Assembly (NCBI GenBank): GCA_009841005.1
Contig: VXMR01000060.1
Location: 1-32,941, forward strand
Direction: 5' to 3'
Source of the DNA: Gemmatimonadales bacterium
GTDB taxonomy: Bacteria; Gemmatimonadota; Gemmatimonadetes; Palauibacterales; Palauibacteraceae
Length of the DNA stretch: 32,941 nucleotides
The translations under genes and the position numbers were made by a program. The notes beneath the pieces are model-generated. The model had not been told where the DNA came from and did no database searches. It saw only the letters and a program-made list of their open reading frames with translations. Positions 16,129 through 22,692 of the stretch are shown piece after piece (within the stretch, counting starts at the first letter, position 1; every line of letters begins with the position of its first letter).

Positions 16129-17043
16129 CTACCGGCGTGCACGGCCGGTGACGAGCGGCAGATCCTCCCGCCGCCCCCAATCGTTCCACGAGGCGTCGTA
16201 GAACTTCGTGTCGTAGCCGAGATACCGTGAAATCATGTAGGTGTAGCTCGCGCGCATGCCGATGAGGCAGTAGCTGACGACGACGCCGTCCTTCGCCGCC
16301 CCCGCTTCCTCGAAGCGCGCCTCGACCTCGGCGAGGTCGATCAGCGTGGGAATGTCCTCGCCCGTGAGGTCCTGCCAGTAGAGGTTGTAGGCGCCGGGGA
16401 TGTGCCCGCCGCGCAGGAAGTCCCGCCCGGGCCGCTCGCCCGTGTACTCGTCCTCGGGCCGGGCATCGATCAGCGTGACGTTCGGGTCGTCGAGCCGCTG
16501 GTGGATCCATTCCGCAGTCACGAGCATGTCTTCCCGGACCTCCGCCTCGAAGTCGCCGCGGGTGGGCTCCGTCGGCTCTGCGGCAACTTCGCCCCCTGCC
16601 GCCTTCCACGCCGCCAACCCTCCATCGAGCACCGAGGTGCGGTCGCCGTGACCCAGATAATCCAGCGTCATGAAGACGCGGGCCGCGTGAAGACCGGGGT
16701 CCCCCACCACGACCACGTGGCTGTCATTGGAGACGCCCGCGGCGCGGAAGGCCTCGACGAGATCCTCGACCGGCGCGAGTTCGGTGATGAGATCGTTCCG
16801 CTCGACGGCGATGTCGTGGTACTCGAGAAAGCGCGCCCCCTGCACGTATTCCTCGAGGGGCGCCATGCGGCCCATCCCGACGTGCAGCACGACGACATCC
16901 GGGTCGTCCCGGTGTTCGACGAGCCAGTCGCCACTCACGAGGATGCCCGGATTGGCCTGCGCGGCGCCGGCCTGAGCCGAAACCGCCAGCGCTGCCAGCC
17001 AAATCGTGAGGCCTGCCGCCGGTCGCATGGGGACGCGTCGCAT
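16129..17043 (-). CDS. Periplasmic tandem-rhodanese sulfurtransferase
   Basis: A 304-aa exported thiosulfate or 3-mercaptopyruvate sulfurtransferase. A signal peptide (MRPAAGLTIWLAALAVSAQA) is followed by two rhodanese domains. The first (about 34-155) is inactive: its loop VVVGDPGLHAARV has no Cys. The second (about 172-300) holds the catalytic Cys259 in VVSYCLIGMRASYTY, preceded by the CH2A/CH2B-like signatures LIDARPEDEYTG and GGHIPGAYNL. This layout matches two-domain TST/MST enzymes. Of three in-frame ATGs, 17041-17043 has GGAG at a good distance and is preferred; 17067 and 17028 are alternatives. The neighbouring sulfotransferases use PAPS and are not obviously linked. Substrate (thiosulfate, mercaptopyruvate or another) is not readable. 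Confidence 0.9.
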   Translation of the reverse strand: MRRVPMRPAAGLTIWLAALAVSAQAGAAQANPGILVSGDWLVEHRDDPDVVVLHVGMGRMAPLEEYVQGARFLEYHDIAVERNDLITELAPVEDLVEAFRAAGVSNDSHVVVVGDPGLHAARVFMTLDYLGHGDRTSVLDGGLAAWKAAGGEVAAEPTEPTRGDFEAEVREDMLVTAEWIHQRLDDPNVTLIDARPEDEYTGERPGRDFLRGGHIPGAYNLYWQDLTGEDIPTLIDLAEVEARFEEAGAAKDGVVVSYCLIGMRASYTYMISRYLGYDTKFYDASWNDWGRREDLPLVTGRARR

Positions 17044-17180
17044 GGGGATATCTCCGGAACTCTGCATTGGTGGTCTCTTCCGTCGCATTCGACTCGCTTT
17101 CCGCTCCGGATGAGCATATTCCCGCGGGCGGGAGGGCAGCAAACGCATGCCGAGCGGGGGACGTAGACTCGGTGAGGGAC

Positions 17181-17822
17181 TTACAGCGTTAGCCGATACC
17201 CGAGCGCGACAGGCAGCGTCACCAATACGCGGTGCGTGCCTGGCAGGGGCCCGTTCGTTTTCCGGCTGGGTAGTAGAGTGGCCCGAAAACCGACGTCCAG
17301 CAGGAAGGTCCCGTTGGGACTCGCAGGAAAACCCACTCGCATGCCCCCGCCTGCCGTGACTCCGACGCCCGGGAGGTCGATCACCCGGTTGGGCGTTCGG
17401 TCCACGAATGGCACGACAGGGATTTCGACGTAATCGTTCGGGTCGAAGGCGTAGGCGAAGCCGGCGTTTCCGGCGAGTTCGAACCAGGGGATACGGGGAT
17501 CCGAACCGTCGCGGAACATCCGACTGAGTCTCCCGGTCAGACTGAACAGGTAGATGTCGCCGGATCCATAGGTGCGCTGCGCGTCCGCGTCGAACCCGTA
17601 ACGGCGAGTGTCCGATCCGCACGTGTGCCCCAGCCGACCGAGCCAGCCCAGCTTGAGGTTCGTGCGGTGCCCCTCCACGCGCAGGTCCCTCGTCGCGGGG
17701 ATCGTCAACCCGGCACTCGCGGACCACGCACACTCCTGACCCGCAGCGGTACCTGGCACGACCAGCCGGATGAGCCCGATCAAGAGAACGATAACCGGCG
17801 CCGATCGTGACATTCGTTGCAT
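17181..17822 (-). CDS. Small outer-membrane-type beta-barrel protein, unknown function
   Basis: A 213-aa protein with a signal peptide (SAPVIVLLIGLIRLVVPGTA) and a mature part dominated by alternating hydrophobic strands (CAWSASAGLTI, IYLFSLTGRLSRMF, WFELAGNAGFAYAF, PGVGVTAGGGMRVGF, FLLDVGFRATLL). It ends GYRLTL, a plausible barrel C-terminus. Two Cys residues, at the mature N-terminus (ECAWS) and in GHTCGSD, could pair. This is the typical look of an OmpW/OmpA-like 8-strand barrel, but I recognise no named family. ATG 17820-17822 is used; a second ATG three codons later is possible. It is followed 137 bp later by the rhodanese gene. Confidence 0.75.
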   Translation of the reverse strand: MQRMSRSAPVIVLLIGLIRLVVPGTAAGQECAWSASAGLTIPATRDLRVEGHRTNLKLGWLGRLGHTCGSDTRRYGFDADAQRTYGSGDIYLFSLTGRLSRMFRDGSDPRIPWFELAGNAGFAYAFDPNDYVEIPVVPFVDRTPNRVIDLPGVGVTAGGGMRVGFPASPNGTFLLDVGFRATLLPSRKTNGPLPGTHRVLVTLPVALGYRLTL

Positions 17823-17841
17823 TCCATGATCCGTTTTCGGG

Positions 17842-17871
17842 TTGACAGGAATTCCTGGAGTGGGTCGGATG
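17842..17871 (+). promoter_or_regulatory. Possible promoter and palindrome before the glycan cluster
   Basis: A consensus -35 TTGACA (17842-17847) overlaps a perfect 12-bp palindrome, CAGGAATTCCTG (17846-17857). The -10 at a 17-bp spacing (TCGGAT) is poor. If this is the promoter, the ATG at 17869 would be upstream of the transcription start and translation would begin at ATG 17905-17907. The palindrome is similar to the core of the 1677-1843 repeat ends, which may be coincidence. Confidence 0.3.
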
Positions 17872-19626
17872 GTTGGCAGCTACCCCTCGCCCGGATCGGA
17901 GTTCATGCCGCTCCCGTTTCGCCCCCGCCATACGGAGTTCCGGAACCGCGAAGGGAACTCGGAGTTCTCGTTTGTCCTCCCGCGCCGGAATCGGGCCCAG
18001 GGGACGAGCGCTTTCGTGCGGGCGAAGGATGAGGCGTCGAAGATCGAGTACTGCCTGCGCTCGATCCTCCCGGTGTTCGACGAGATCCACGTGATCGACA
18101 ACGGGAGCCGGGACGACACGGCCGAGATCGTGCGGCACCTGCAGCGATCCGGCGACGCGGGAGAGAAGATCTGCCTTCATTCGTATCCCTTCCGGGTGGG
18201 GCGGTTCGGTCCCGAGCACGACGGGACGCCCGCCGATTCGCTGCACTCCCTCGTCTACTTCACGAACTGGGCGCTGTCCCGCTGCACGCGGCGCTACGCC
18301 TGCAAGTGGGACGCGGACATGGTGCTCACCCGCGAGCGGCGGGGCGCCTTCGCCGGCATGCTGTCCCGGCTCGGACGCGGTTGGCCGGCCGCCTGGTCGT
18401 TCGTCGGGCAGACCGTGTATCGGACGCCGGATGGCTCCTTCCTGGCGCCGCGCGGAGAGGTGAACCGCGAGGTGCGGCTCGCCCCCTGCGACTATCGCGT
18501 GCGGTTCCACAAGCGCGAGCACTGGGAACAACTGATTCGCCCCCGCTGGCTTCGGACGCATCACTTCGCGCCTGTCTGCTTCTACGAACTGAAGTTTCTG
18601 GACGAGGAGGAGTTCGATCACTGGTCGACGATGGACTTTCCTTCGGCCCGCAAACGGCGCGAATGGGCCACGTTCCAGCGGCTGCGCGGTGGGGGAGCGG
18701 GCGGCGCCGACATGCGCGCGGTTCGTCGCCTGCCCGCGACGTTCCTCGATGAACAGGTCGGTCTGGCGCGGCCGCCCGGATCGGGCGGGGGACGGCCAGA
18801 CAGATCCCCGCGCGGCGAGCGTCCGGCCGACGAGCGTCCGGCGCGCAAGCGCGCATTGAAGCGCTGGATGCCCGGCTTCCTGGGGATCGGCGCCACGCGT
18901 GCGGGCACGAGTTGGGTGGCGGCGCAGCTCTCGCGCCACCCGCAGATTCGGATGGACCGTAAGGAAATCCATTTCTTCGACCGCAAGCTCGGAGCGCTGG
19001 CCCCGAGCGGCTCAGCGCGAGATCGGTTCAACCAGATCCGCTATCTCGCCCGCTTCGTCCGCGCCCGGCGGGGCGGCGGGAGGGGTACCCGGCGGGGCGG
19101 CCGGATCCGGGGCGAGATCACGCCCGCCTACGCGATCCTCGAGCCGGCCGTCATCCGCCGCGTCGCCGAGTGGATGCCCGACTCCAGACTCATCTTCATG
19201 ATGCGCGACCCGATCGACCGCGCCTGGTCGCAAGCGAGAAACGGGTTTCCGCGGTGGCGGGGCAAGCCGTTGGAGTCCGTGAGCCGCGACGAACTCGTCT
19301 CGTTCTTCAACAGCGACCCGGTCCGGCGGCGCAGCGACTATGCGACCTGCCTGCGGGCGTGGTTCGAGCACTTTCCGCGTGAGCAGTTTTTCTTCGGCTT
19401 CCTGGACGAGATCCGGGAGCGTCCCGAAGACGTGATGCGCGATCTCCTGGGATTCCTCGAGGCGAAGGTCGTGGTAGCGGACGCCGAGTCGCTGGAGAAG
19501 CCGGTGAACGCGTCGGCTCCCGTCCCCATGCCCGGTTGGGTGCGCGAACATCTCGAACGGGAGTACGCCTTCGACGCGGACGAAGTCTCGGAACTCGTCG
19601 GGCGGCAGGTGCCGTGGTCCCGGTGA
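17869..19626 (+). CDS. Fusion of GT2-like glycosyltransferase and PAPS-dependent sulfotransferase
   Basis: One continuous 585-aa frame joins two enzymes. Residues about 45-280 are a family-2-like glycosyltransferase: TSAFVRAKDEASKIEYCLRS, IHVIDNGSRDDT and a DxD-like KWDADM (146-151). A basic, Gly/Pro/Arg-rich linker follows (about 282-330). Residues about 331-585 are a sulfotransferase with the 5'-phosphosulfate loop GIGATRAGTSW (339-349), the substrate-side KEIHFFD and the 3'-phosphate motif RDPIDRAWSQARN (446-458), closest in style to heparan-sulfate/N-deacetylase-type sulfotransferases. A single protein could therefore transfer a sugar and sulfate the product. ATG 17869 has GGAG 8 bases upstream; ATG 17905 is an alternative. 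Its stop overlaps the next gene as GTGA. No signal peptide is visible, so it is probably cytoplasmic. Confidence 0.88.
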   Translation: MVGSYPSPGSEFMPLPFRPRHTEFRNREGNSEFSFVLPRRNRAQGTSAFVRAKDEASKIEYCLRSILPVFDEIHVIDNGSRDDTAEIVRHLQRSGDAGEKICLHSYPFRVGRFGPEHDGTPADSLHSLVYFTNWALSRCTRRYACKWDADMVLTRERRGAFAGMLSRLGRGWPAAWSFVGQTVYRTPDGSFLAPRGEVNREVRLAPCDYRVRFHKREHWEQLIRPRWLRTHHFAPVCFYELKFLDEEEFDHWSTMDFPSARKRREWATFQRLRGGGAGGADMRAVRRLPATFLDEQVGLARPPGSGGGRPDRSPRGERPADERPARKRALKRWMPGFLGIGATRAGTSWVAAQLSRHPQIRMDRKEIHFFDRKLGALAPSGSARDRFNQIRYLARFVRARRGGGRGTRRGGRIRGEITPAYAILEPAVIRRVAEWMPDSRLIFMMRDPIDRAWSQARNGFPRWRGKPLESVSRDELVSFFNSDPVRRRSDYATCLRAWFEHFPREQFFFGFLDEIRERPEDVMRDLLGFLEAKVVVADAESLEKPVNASAPVPMPGWVREHLEREYAFDADEVSELVGRQVPWSR

Positions 19627-20558
19627 ACCGGCCGCCGAGACTCGATCCGCCCCGGGTCCGGCGCCGCCCGGTTCCGGCCTTCAAGCGCTGGTTCGGCCGC
19701 GGCAAGCGTCGAGTCGGCTATTACCGGCTGCGCGACGGGGTCCGGAACCGGCTGCGAGAGCCTCGATTCCTGCAGGCCCTGAGGCCGACGGATGTCTTTC
19801 TGATCGGCCATCCGAAGTCGGGGAACACCTGGCTCGCCTACATGCTGTCCGTGTTGCTGTCAGACGATCGCCACGGGGACGTGAGCCTGTACAACGTCGG
19901 CGACCACGTGCCGTTCGTACACGGCCGCGACCACGCGATCTCCGCCTGGGACCACCTCCCGGATCCGAGGGTGTTCCGCAACGAGTACCCCCGCTATCCC
20001 CACCGCTATCCCGGAACCCTCTATCTTCTGCGCGACCCGCGTGCGGTCCTGGTCTCCTTCTGGCACATGTTCGCGACGATGTTCGACGACCGTGAGATGA
20101 CGCTCTCGAGATTCGTGGACGGATACCTGTCCGGCGGCCCTCCGTTCGACGGCTGGCACCAGCACCTGAGGCGCTGGGACCGGCAGGTCGCGACCGCGCT
20201 CCAACGCGAGGAGGACGGCGAGAGGGTCTGCGTCGTGCGCTACGAGGACCTGATCTCCGACCGTGAGGCTGCGTTACGCGGCGTGGCGCATTTCATCGGA
20301 GCGTTTCCTGCGGGAGACGTTCCGGCGGAGACATCCGAGCGGCTTTCCCGGGCGGTGGCGCGCGGGTCGTTCGAGGCCATGCGCGACCTGGAGGGGCGCC
20401 ACGGCGCGGAGGCCTACACTGGGCGCGCCCGCGGCGAGGGGCGGTTCATTCGGCGGGGACAGGCGGAGGGATGGAGGGATGAGATGGATCCCGGGGATGC
20501 GGCCCGCATCGAAGCCGCATTCGGCCCCGTCATGGAGCGCGCGGGATACCTGGCGTGA
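19623..20558 (+). CDS. Sulfotransferase
   Basis: A 311-aa PAPS-dependent sulfotransferase of the Sulfotransfer_1 type. The 5'-phosphosulfate loop GHPKSGNTW is at 62-70; the 3'-phosphate site RDPRAVLVSFW is at 137-147, with the conserved Ser145. RYEDL (206-210) and a C-terminal R-G-x-x-x-GW segment (RRGQAEGWRDEM) correspond to the conserved nucleotide-gripping end. A basic N-terminal tail (VRRRPVPAFKRWFGRGKRRV) may contact membrane or acceptor. It differs from the sulfotransferase domain fused in the preceding gene, so the two probably sulfate different positions. Translation starts at GTG 19623-19625, inside the preceding stop codon. The acceptor is inferred to be the glycan built by the neighbouring glycosyltransferases. 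Confidence 0.9.
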   Translation: MNRPPRLDPPRVRRRPVPAFKRWFGRGKRRVGYYRLRDGVRNRLREPRFLQALRPTDVFLIGHPKSGNTWLAYMLSVLLSDDRHGDVSLYNVGDHVPFVHGRDHAISAWDHLPDPRVFRNEYPRYPHRYPGTLYLLRDPRAVLVSFWHMFATMFDDREMTLSRFVDGYLSGGPPFDGWHQHLRRWDRQVATALQREEDGERVCVVRYEDLISDREAALRGVAHFIGAFPAGDVPAETSERLSRAVARGSFEAMRDLEGRHGAEAYTGRARGEGRFIRRGQAEGWRDEMDPGDAARIEAAFGPVMERAGYLA

Positions 20559-21373
20559 AGGCGCACGGCGGCCCCGGCATCGCGGTCATCGTCTCGACCT
20601 ACGAGCGGCCCGACGCCCTCGACGCGGTGCTGCGGATTCTCGCCGAACAGACGTGCCGCCGGTTCGAGATCGTCGTGGCCGACGACGGTTCCGGCCCGGA
20701 CACGCGCGAAGTCGTCGCGCGGCACGCGGAGGAATCCGACCTCGATCTGCGGCACGTCCGGCAGGAGGACCGCGGGTATCGGCTGGCCGCGATCCGGAAC
20801 CGGGCCGCCGCCGCGACCGAGCGGCCGTACCTCATCTTTCTCGACGGCGACTGTCTCGTGCGGCCGGACTATGTGGAGAGACACGCGCGGCTCGCCGAGC
20901 CGGGGCATTTCGTCCACGGCAGCCGGGTGCGGCTCGACCCCGGACTCTCTCGGTTCGCGGTCGCGCGCGAGTCGGCGGCCATCGAGCGCTGGAGCGCCCC
21001 CCGCTGGCTTGGCGAGTGGCTCCGGGGACGCGTGGATCGCTTCACGCCGCTGCTGAGCTTGCCGCTGGGGCCTCTGCGACGCGCGTCACCTCGGCGGTGG
21101 CAGGGGGTCAAGGGCTGCAACCTCGCCCTCTGGCGCTCGGACTTCCTGGCGGTGAACGGATTCGACGAGGGCTTCGAGGGGTGGGGGTTCGAGGACAACG
21201 ATCTCGTCGTCCGCCTCATCCGGAACGGAGCGCGACGCAAGGAGGGCCGCTACGCCGTCCCGGTTCTGCACCTCTGGCACGAGTCGCGCCCCCCCGACCC
21301 CACCAGCCGGGAGCGCTTCGAGCGCCGCCTCCGCTCCGACACGGTCCGCGCCGACCGGGGAATCGACGGCTAG
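20555..21373 (+). CDS. Family 2 glycosyltransferase with Gal-T7 C-terminal-type domain
   Basis: A 272-aa cytoplasmic glycosyltransferase. The nucleotide-sugar half has AVIVSTYERPD (10-20), VVADDGSGPDT (40-50) and the metal-binding DGDC (97-100). The acceptor half holds KGCNLALWRSDFLAVNGFDE (186-205) followed by GFEGWGFEDNDLVVRL. The latter is the galactosyltransferase C-terminal-like signature with catalytic acid ED, and a WHE motif follows at 241-243. Similar enzymes build surface polysaccharides or modify lipopolysaccharide. The GTG start overlaps the sulfotransferase stop (GTGA, 20555-20558). It ends in the CTAG shared with the opposite-strand glycosyltransferase. The sugar transferred is not predictable. 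Confidence 0.92.
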   Translation: MKAHGGPGIAVIVSTYERPDALDAVLRILAEQTCRRFEIVVADDGSGPDTREVVARHAEESDLDLRHVRQEDRGYRLAAIRNRAAAATERPYLIFLDGDCLVRPDYVERHARLAEPGHFVHGSRVRLDPGLSRFAVARESAAIERWSAPRWLGEWLRGRVDRFTPLLSLPLGPLRRASPRRWQGVKGCNLALWRSDFLAVNGFDEGFEGWGFEDNDLVVRLIRNGARRKEGRYAVPVLHLWHESRPPDPTSRERFERRLRSDTVRADRGIDG

Positions 21374-22254
21374 AAGTCCGTGGCAAGACTCCGCGGTCTC
21401 GGGCCCTTCCGGATCCCGTGCTCCGTCCAGTCGCGGCCGCGCGCGAACCCCGGGAAGATGCGGAGCGGCCGGGGCACGCCACGGGTTTCGGCGCGCAGCC
21501 GTTCGTTCGTCGCTTGCGCATCGGGATCGAGCCAGGGCCGGTCGTGCTCCACGTGAGCGCACACCGCCCGATGCCGGGCCTGGAGGGGGCGAACCCCGGC
21601 GTTGCGGAGTCGCTCGCCGAGTTCGCGGTCCTCGACCGGATACGTCATGCGCTCGTCGAAGCCGTTCACGCGCAGAAGGTCGGTCTTCCAGGCCGATGCG
21701 TTGTGCCCGTTCCACGTCGCCCGCGTAGTTGTGAGGCGATCGAACCAGACGGCGCGGCGCGGTGAGCGAGTGAGTTTGCTTCGGTCCCGCCCCCGGATGA
21801 GCGCCCTCCGCTCACGGAGCCAGGTCTCGTCGAACAGCTTGCCGTCCATCACATCGTCTCTTGCGATCCCTCGCCCGATCTCGCTGGCGAGACGAACTCT
21901 CCCTCCCGAAACGAAGCACCCCCGCCTGGCGAGCCGGGCGTGGGCTTCCACGAAGCCGTCGCGCGGAATGCAGTCGCCGTCGCTGAGAATGAGATAGTCT
22001 CCGCGAGCCTCGACGATCGCGCGGTTCAGGATGCGGCACTTCCTGAACCCGTCGTCCTCCTGCCAGACGTGGGAGATCGCGAGACCGGTGGACGCCCGCA
22101 GGCGCTCGATCCGATCGCGCGTCTCCGCCCCGGAGCCGTCGTCCGCCACGACCACCTCGAACTCAGGGCACGTCTGTACCGAGTACCCCCACAGCGTGCG
22201 TTCGAGTTCGTCCGGCGCGTTGTACGTACTCAGGACGACGGAGACTGAAGCCAG
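21370..22254 (-). CDS. Family 2 glycosyltransferase lacking a canonical start codon
   Basis: About 294 aa, same overall design as the plus-strand neighbour: VSVVLSTYNAPDELERTL, VVVADDGSGAETRD, DGDCIPRDGF and an acceptor half with NGHNASAWKTDLLRVNGFDE plus a catalytic VEDRELGERL. The conserved N-terminal strand begins only about 3 codons after an in-frame TAG (22264-22266), the stop of the upstream coiled-coil gene. In between there is no ATG, GTG or TTG; the only plausible initiator is CTG at 22252-22254. The first GTG, at 22153-22155, would delete the STYN strand, so a gene caller would truncate it. Re-initiation after the TAG, readthrough or a sequence error are all possible. The enzyme half itself shows no damage. 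Confidence 0.82.
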   Translation of the reverse strand: MASVSVVLSTYNAPDELERTLWGYSVQTCPEFEVVVADDGSGAETRDRIERLRASTGLAISHVWQEDDGFRKCRILNRAIVEARGDYLILSDGDCIPRDGFVEAHARLARRGCFVSGGRVRLASEIGRGIARDDVMDGKLFDETWLRERRALIRGRDRSKLTRSPRRAVWFDRLTTTRATWNGHNASAWKTDLLRVNGFDERMTYPVEDRELGERLRNAGVRPLQARHRAVCAHVEHDRPWLDPDAQATNERLRAETRGVPRPLRIFPGFARGRDWTEHGIRKGPRPRSLATDF

Positions 22255-22263
22255 GGTGGAGAA

Positions 22264-22560
22264 CTAGTTTCGCGTCTTGCGCGGCTTCCGGGAGCGCATG
22301 GAGCCCTCGAACAATCCTTCGAGGCGTGCGACGCGTTCGGTGAGCGTCGTCTCCAGCCGCGTCATCCGCTCGGTGAGTTTGGTCTCCAGAGTCGCCATCC
22401 GCTCGGTGAGCCGGGTCTCCTGCGCCGACATCCGTTCGGTGATTTCCGAGAGCCGGAGTTCCATCTGCTGCATGTCGCGCCGCATCCCGCGCATGCCCGG
22501 AACCAGCACGCTGGCCAGCGCAATGGCGGCTGCAATGATCGCGATCATCTCGCCGCTCAT
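22264..22560 (-). CDS. Small membrane-anchored coiled-coil protein with three 11-residue repeats
   Basis: A 98-aa protein: an N-terminal transmembrane helix (EMIAIIAAAIALASVLVPG), a short basic stretch (MRGMRRDM) and a long coiled coil from about residue 30 to 83. Inside it, ETRLTERMATL, ETKLTERMTRL and ETTLTERVARL (48-80) are tandem hendecads, a spacing that gives a nearly straight or right-handed coil. A basic tail (RSRKPRKTRN) ends it. The ATG at 22558-22560 has AAGGAG 6 bases upstream; the frame extends further but without ribosome site. Such small helix-plus-coil proteins are common but unnamed, and function is unknown. Its TAG stop is directly followed, in the same frame, by the glycosyltransferase. 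Confidence 0.8.
   Translation of the reverse strand: MSGEMIAIIAAAIALASVLVPGMRGMRRDMQQMELRLSEITERMSAQETRLTERMATLETKLTERMTRLETTLTERVARLEGLFEGSMRSRKPRKTRN
22321..22419 (-). repeat. Three tandem 33-bp repeats in the coiled-coil gene
   Basis: Codons 48-80 of the coiled-coil gene consist of three 33-bp units, each encoding E-T-x-L-T-E-R-[MV]-x-x-L. The nucleotide units also match closely (for example repeated CTCACCGAGCGGATG), which points to recent tandem duplication rather than protein-level convergence alone. Confidence 0.8.
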
Positions 22561-22611
22561 GCGGCGCTCCTTCTTCGCAACGATACCTCCCGGGTCGACA
22601 CGTACAACGTA

Positions 22612-22629
22612 CGCCGCAGAGATGCGGCG
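22612..22629. other. Intergenic hairpin with GAGA loop
   Basis: CGCCGCA (22612-22618) and TGCGGCG (22623-22629) form a perfect 7-bp stem. The plus-strand loop is GAGA (a GNRA form); on the minus transcript it is TCTC. It lies between the M14 gene and the coiled-coil gene, with no T tract, so its role is unclear. TGTCAA at 22669-22674 (minus-strand TTGACA) is a possible -35 without a good -10. Confidence 0.3.
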
Positions 22630-22692
22630 AGCGAGCAAGCTGTATTCTCCCAGCCTGCGTCAACTCGCTGTCAACACGAGGGATCCAGCCCC

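Noticed and set aside
16129..18972. A single open frame of 947 codons on the minus strand extending far upstream of the rhodanese gene
   Set aside because: It runs antisense to the glycosyltransferase fusion and across the outer-membrane gene in another frame; only its last ~304 codons look like a protein family. High GC leaves few stops.
16129..20558. Functional link between the rhodanese and the sulfotransferases through sulfur
   Set aside because: Rhodanese moves sulfane sulfur in the periplasm, sulfotransferases use cytoplasmic PAPS; no PAPS synthesis genes are in the window.
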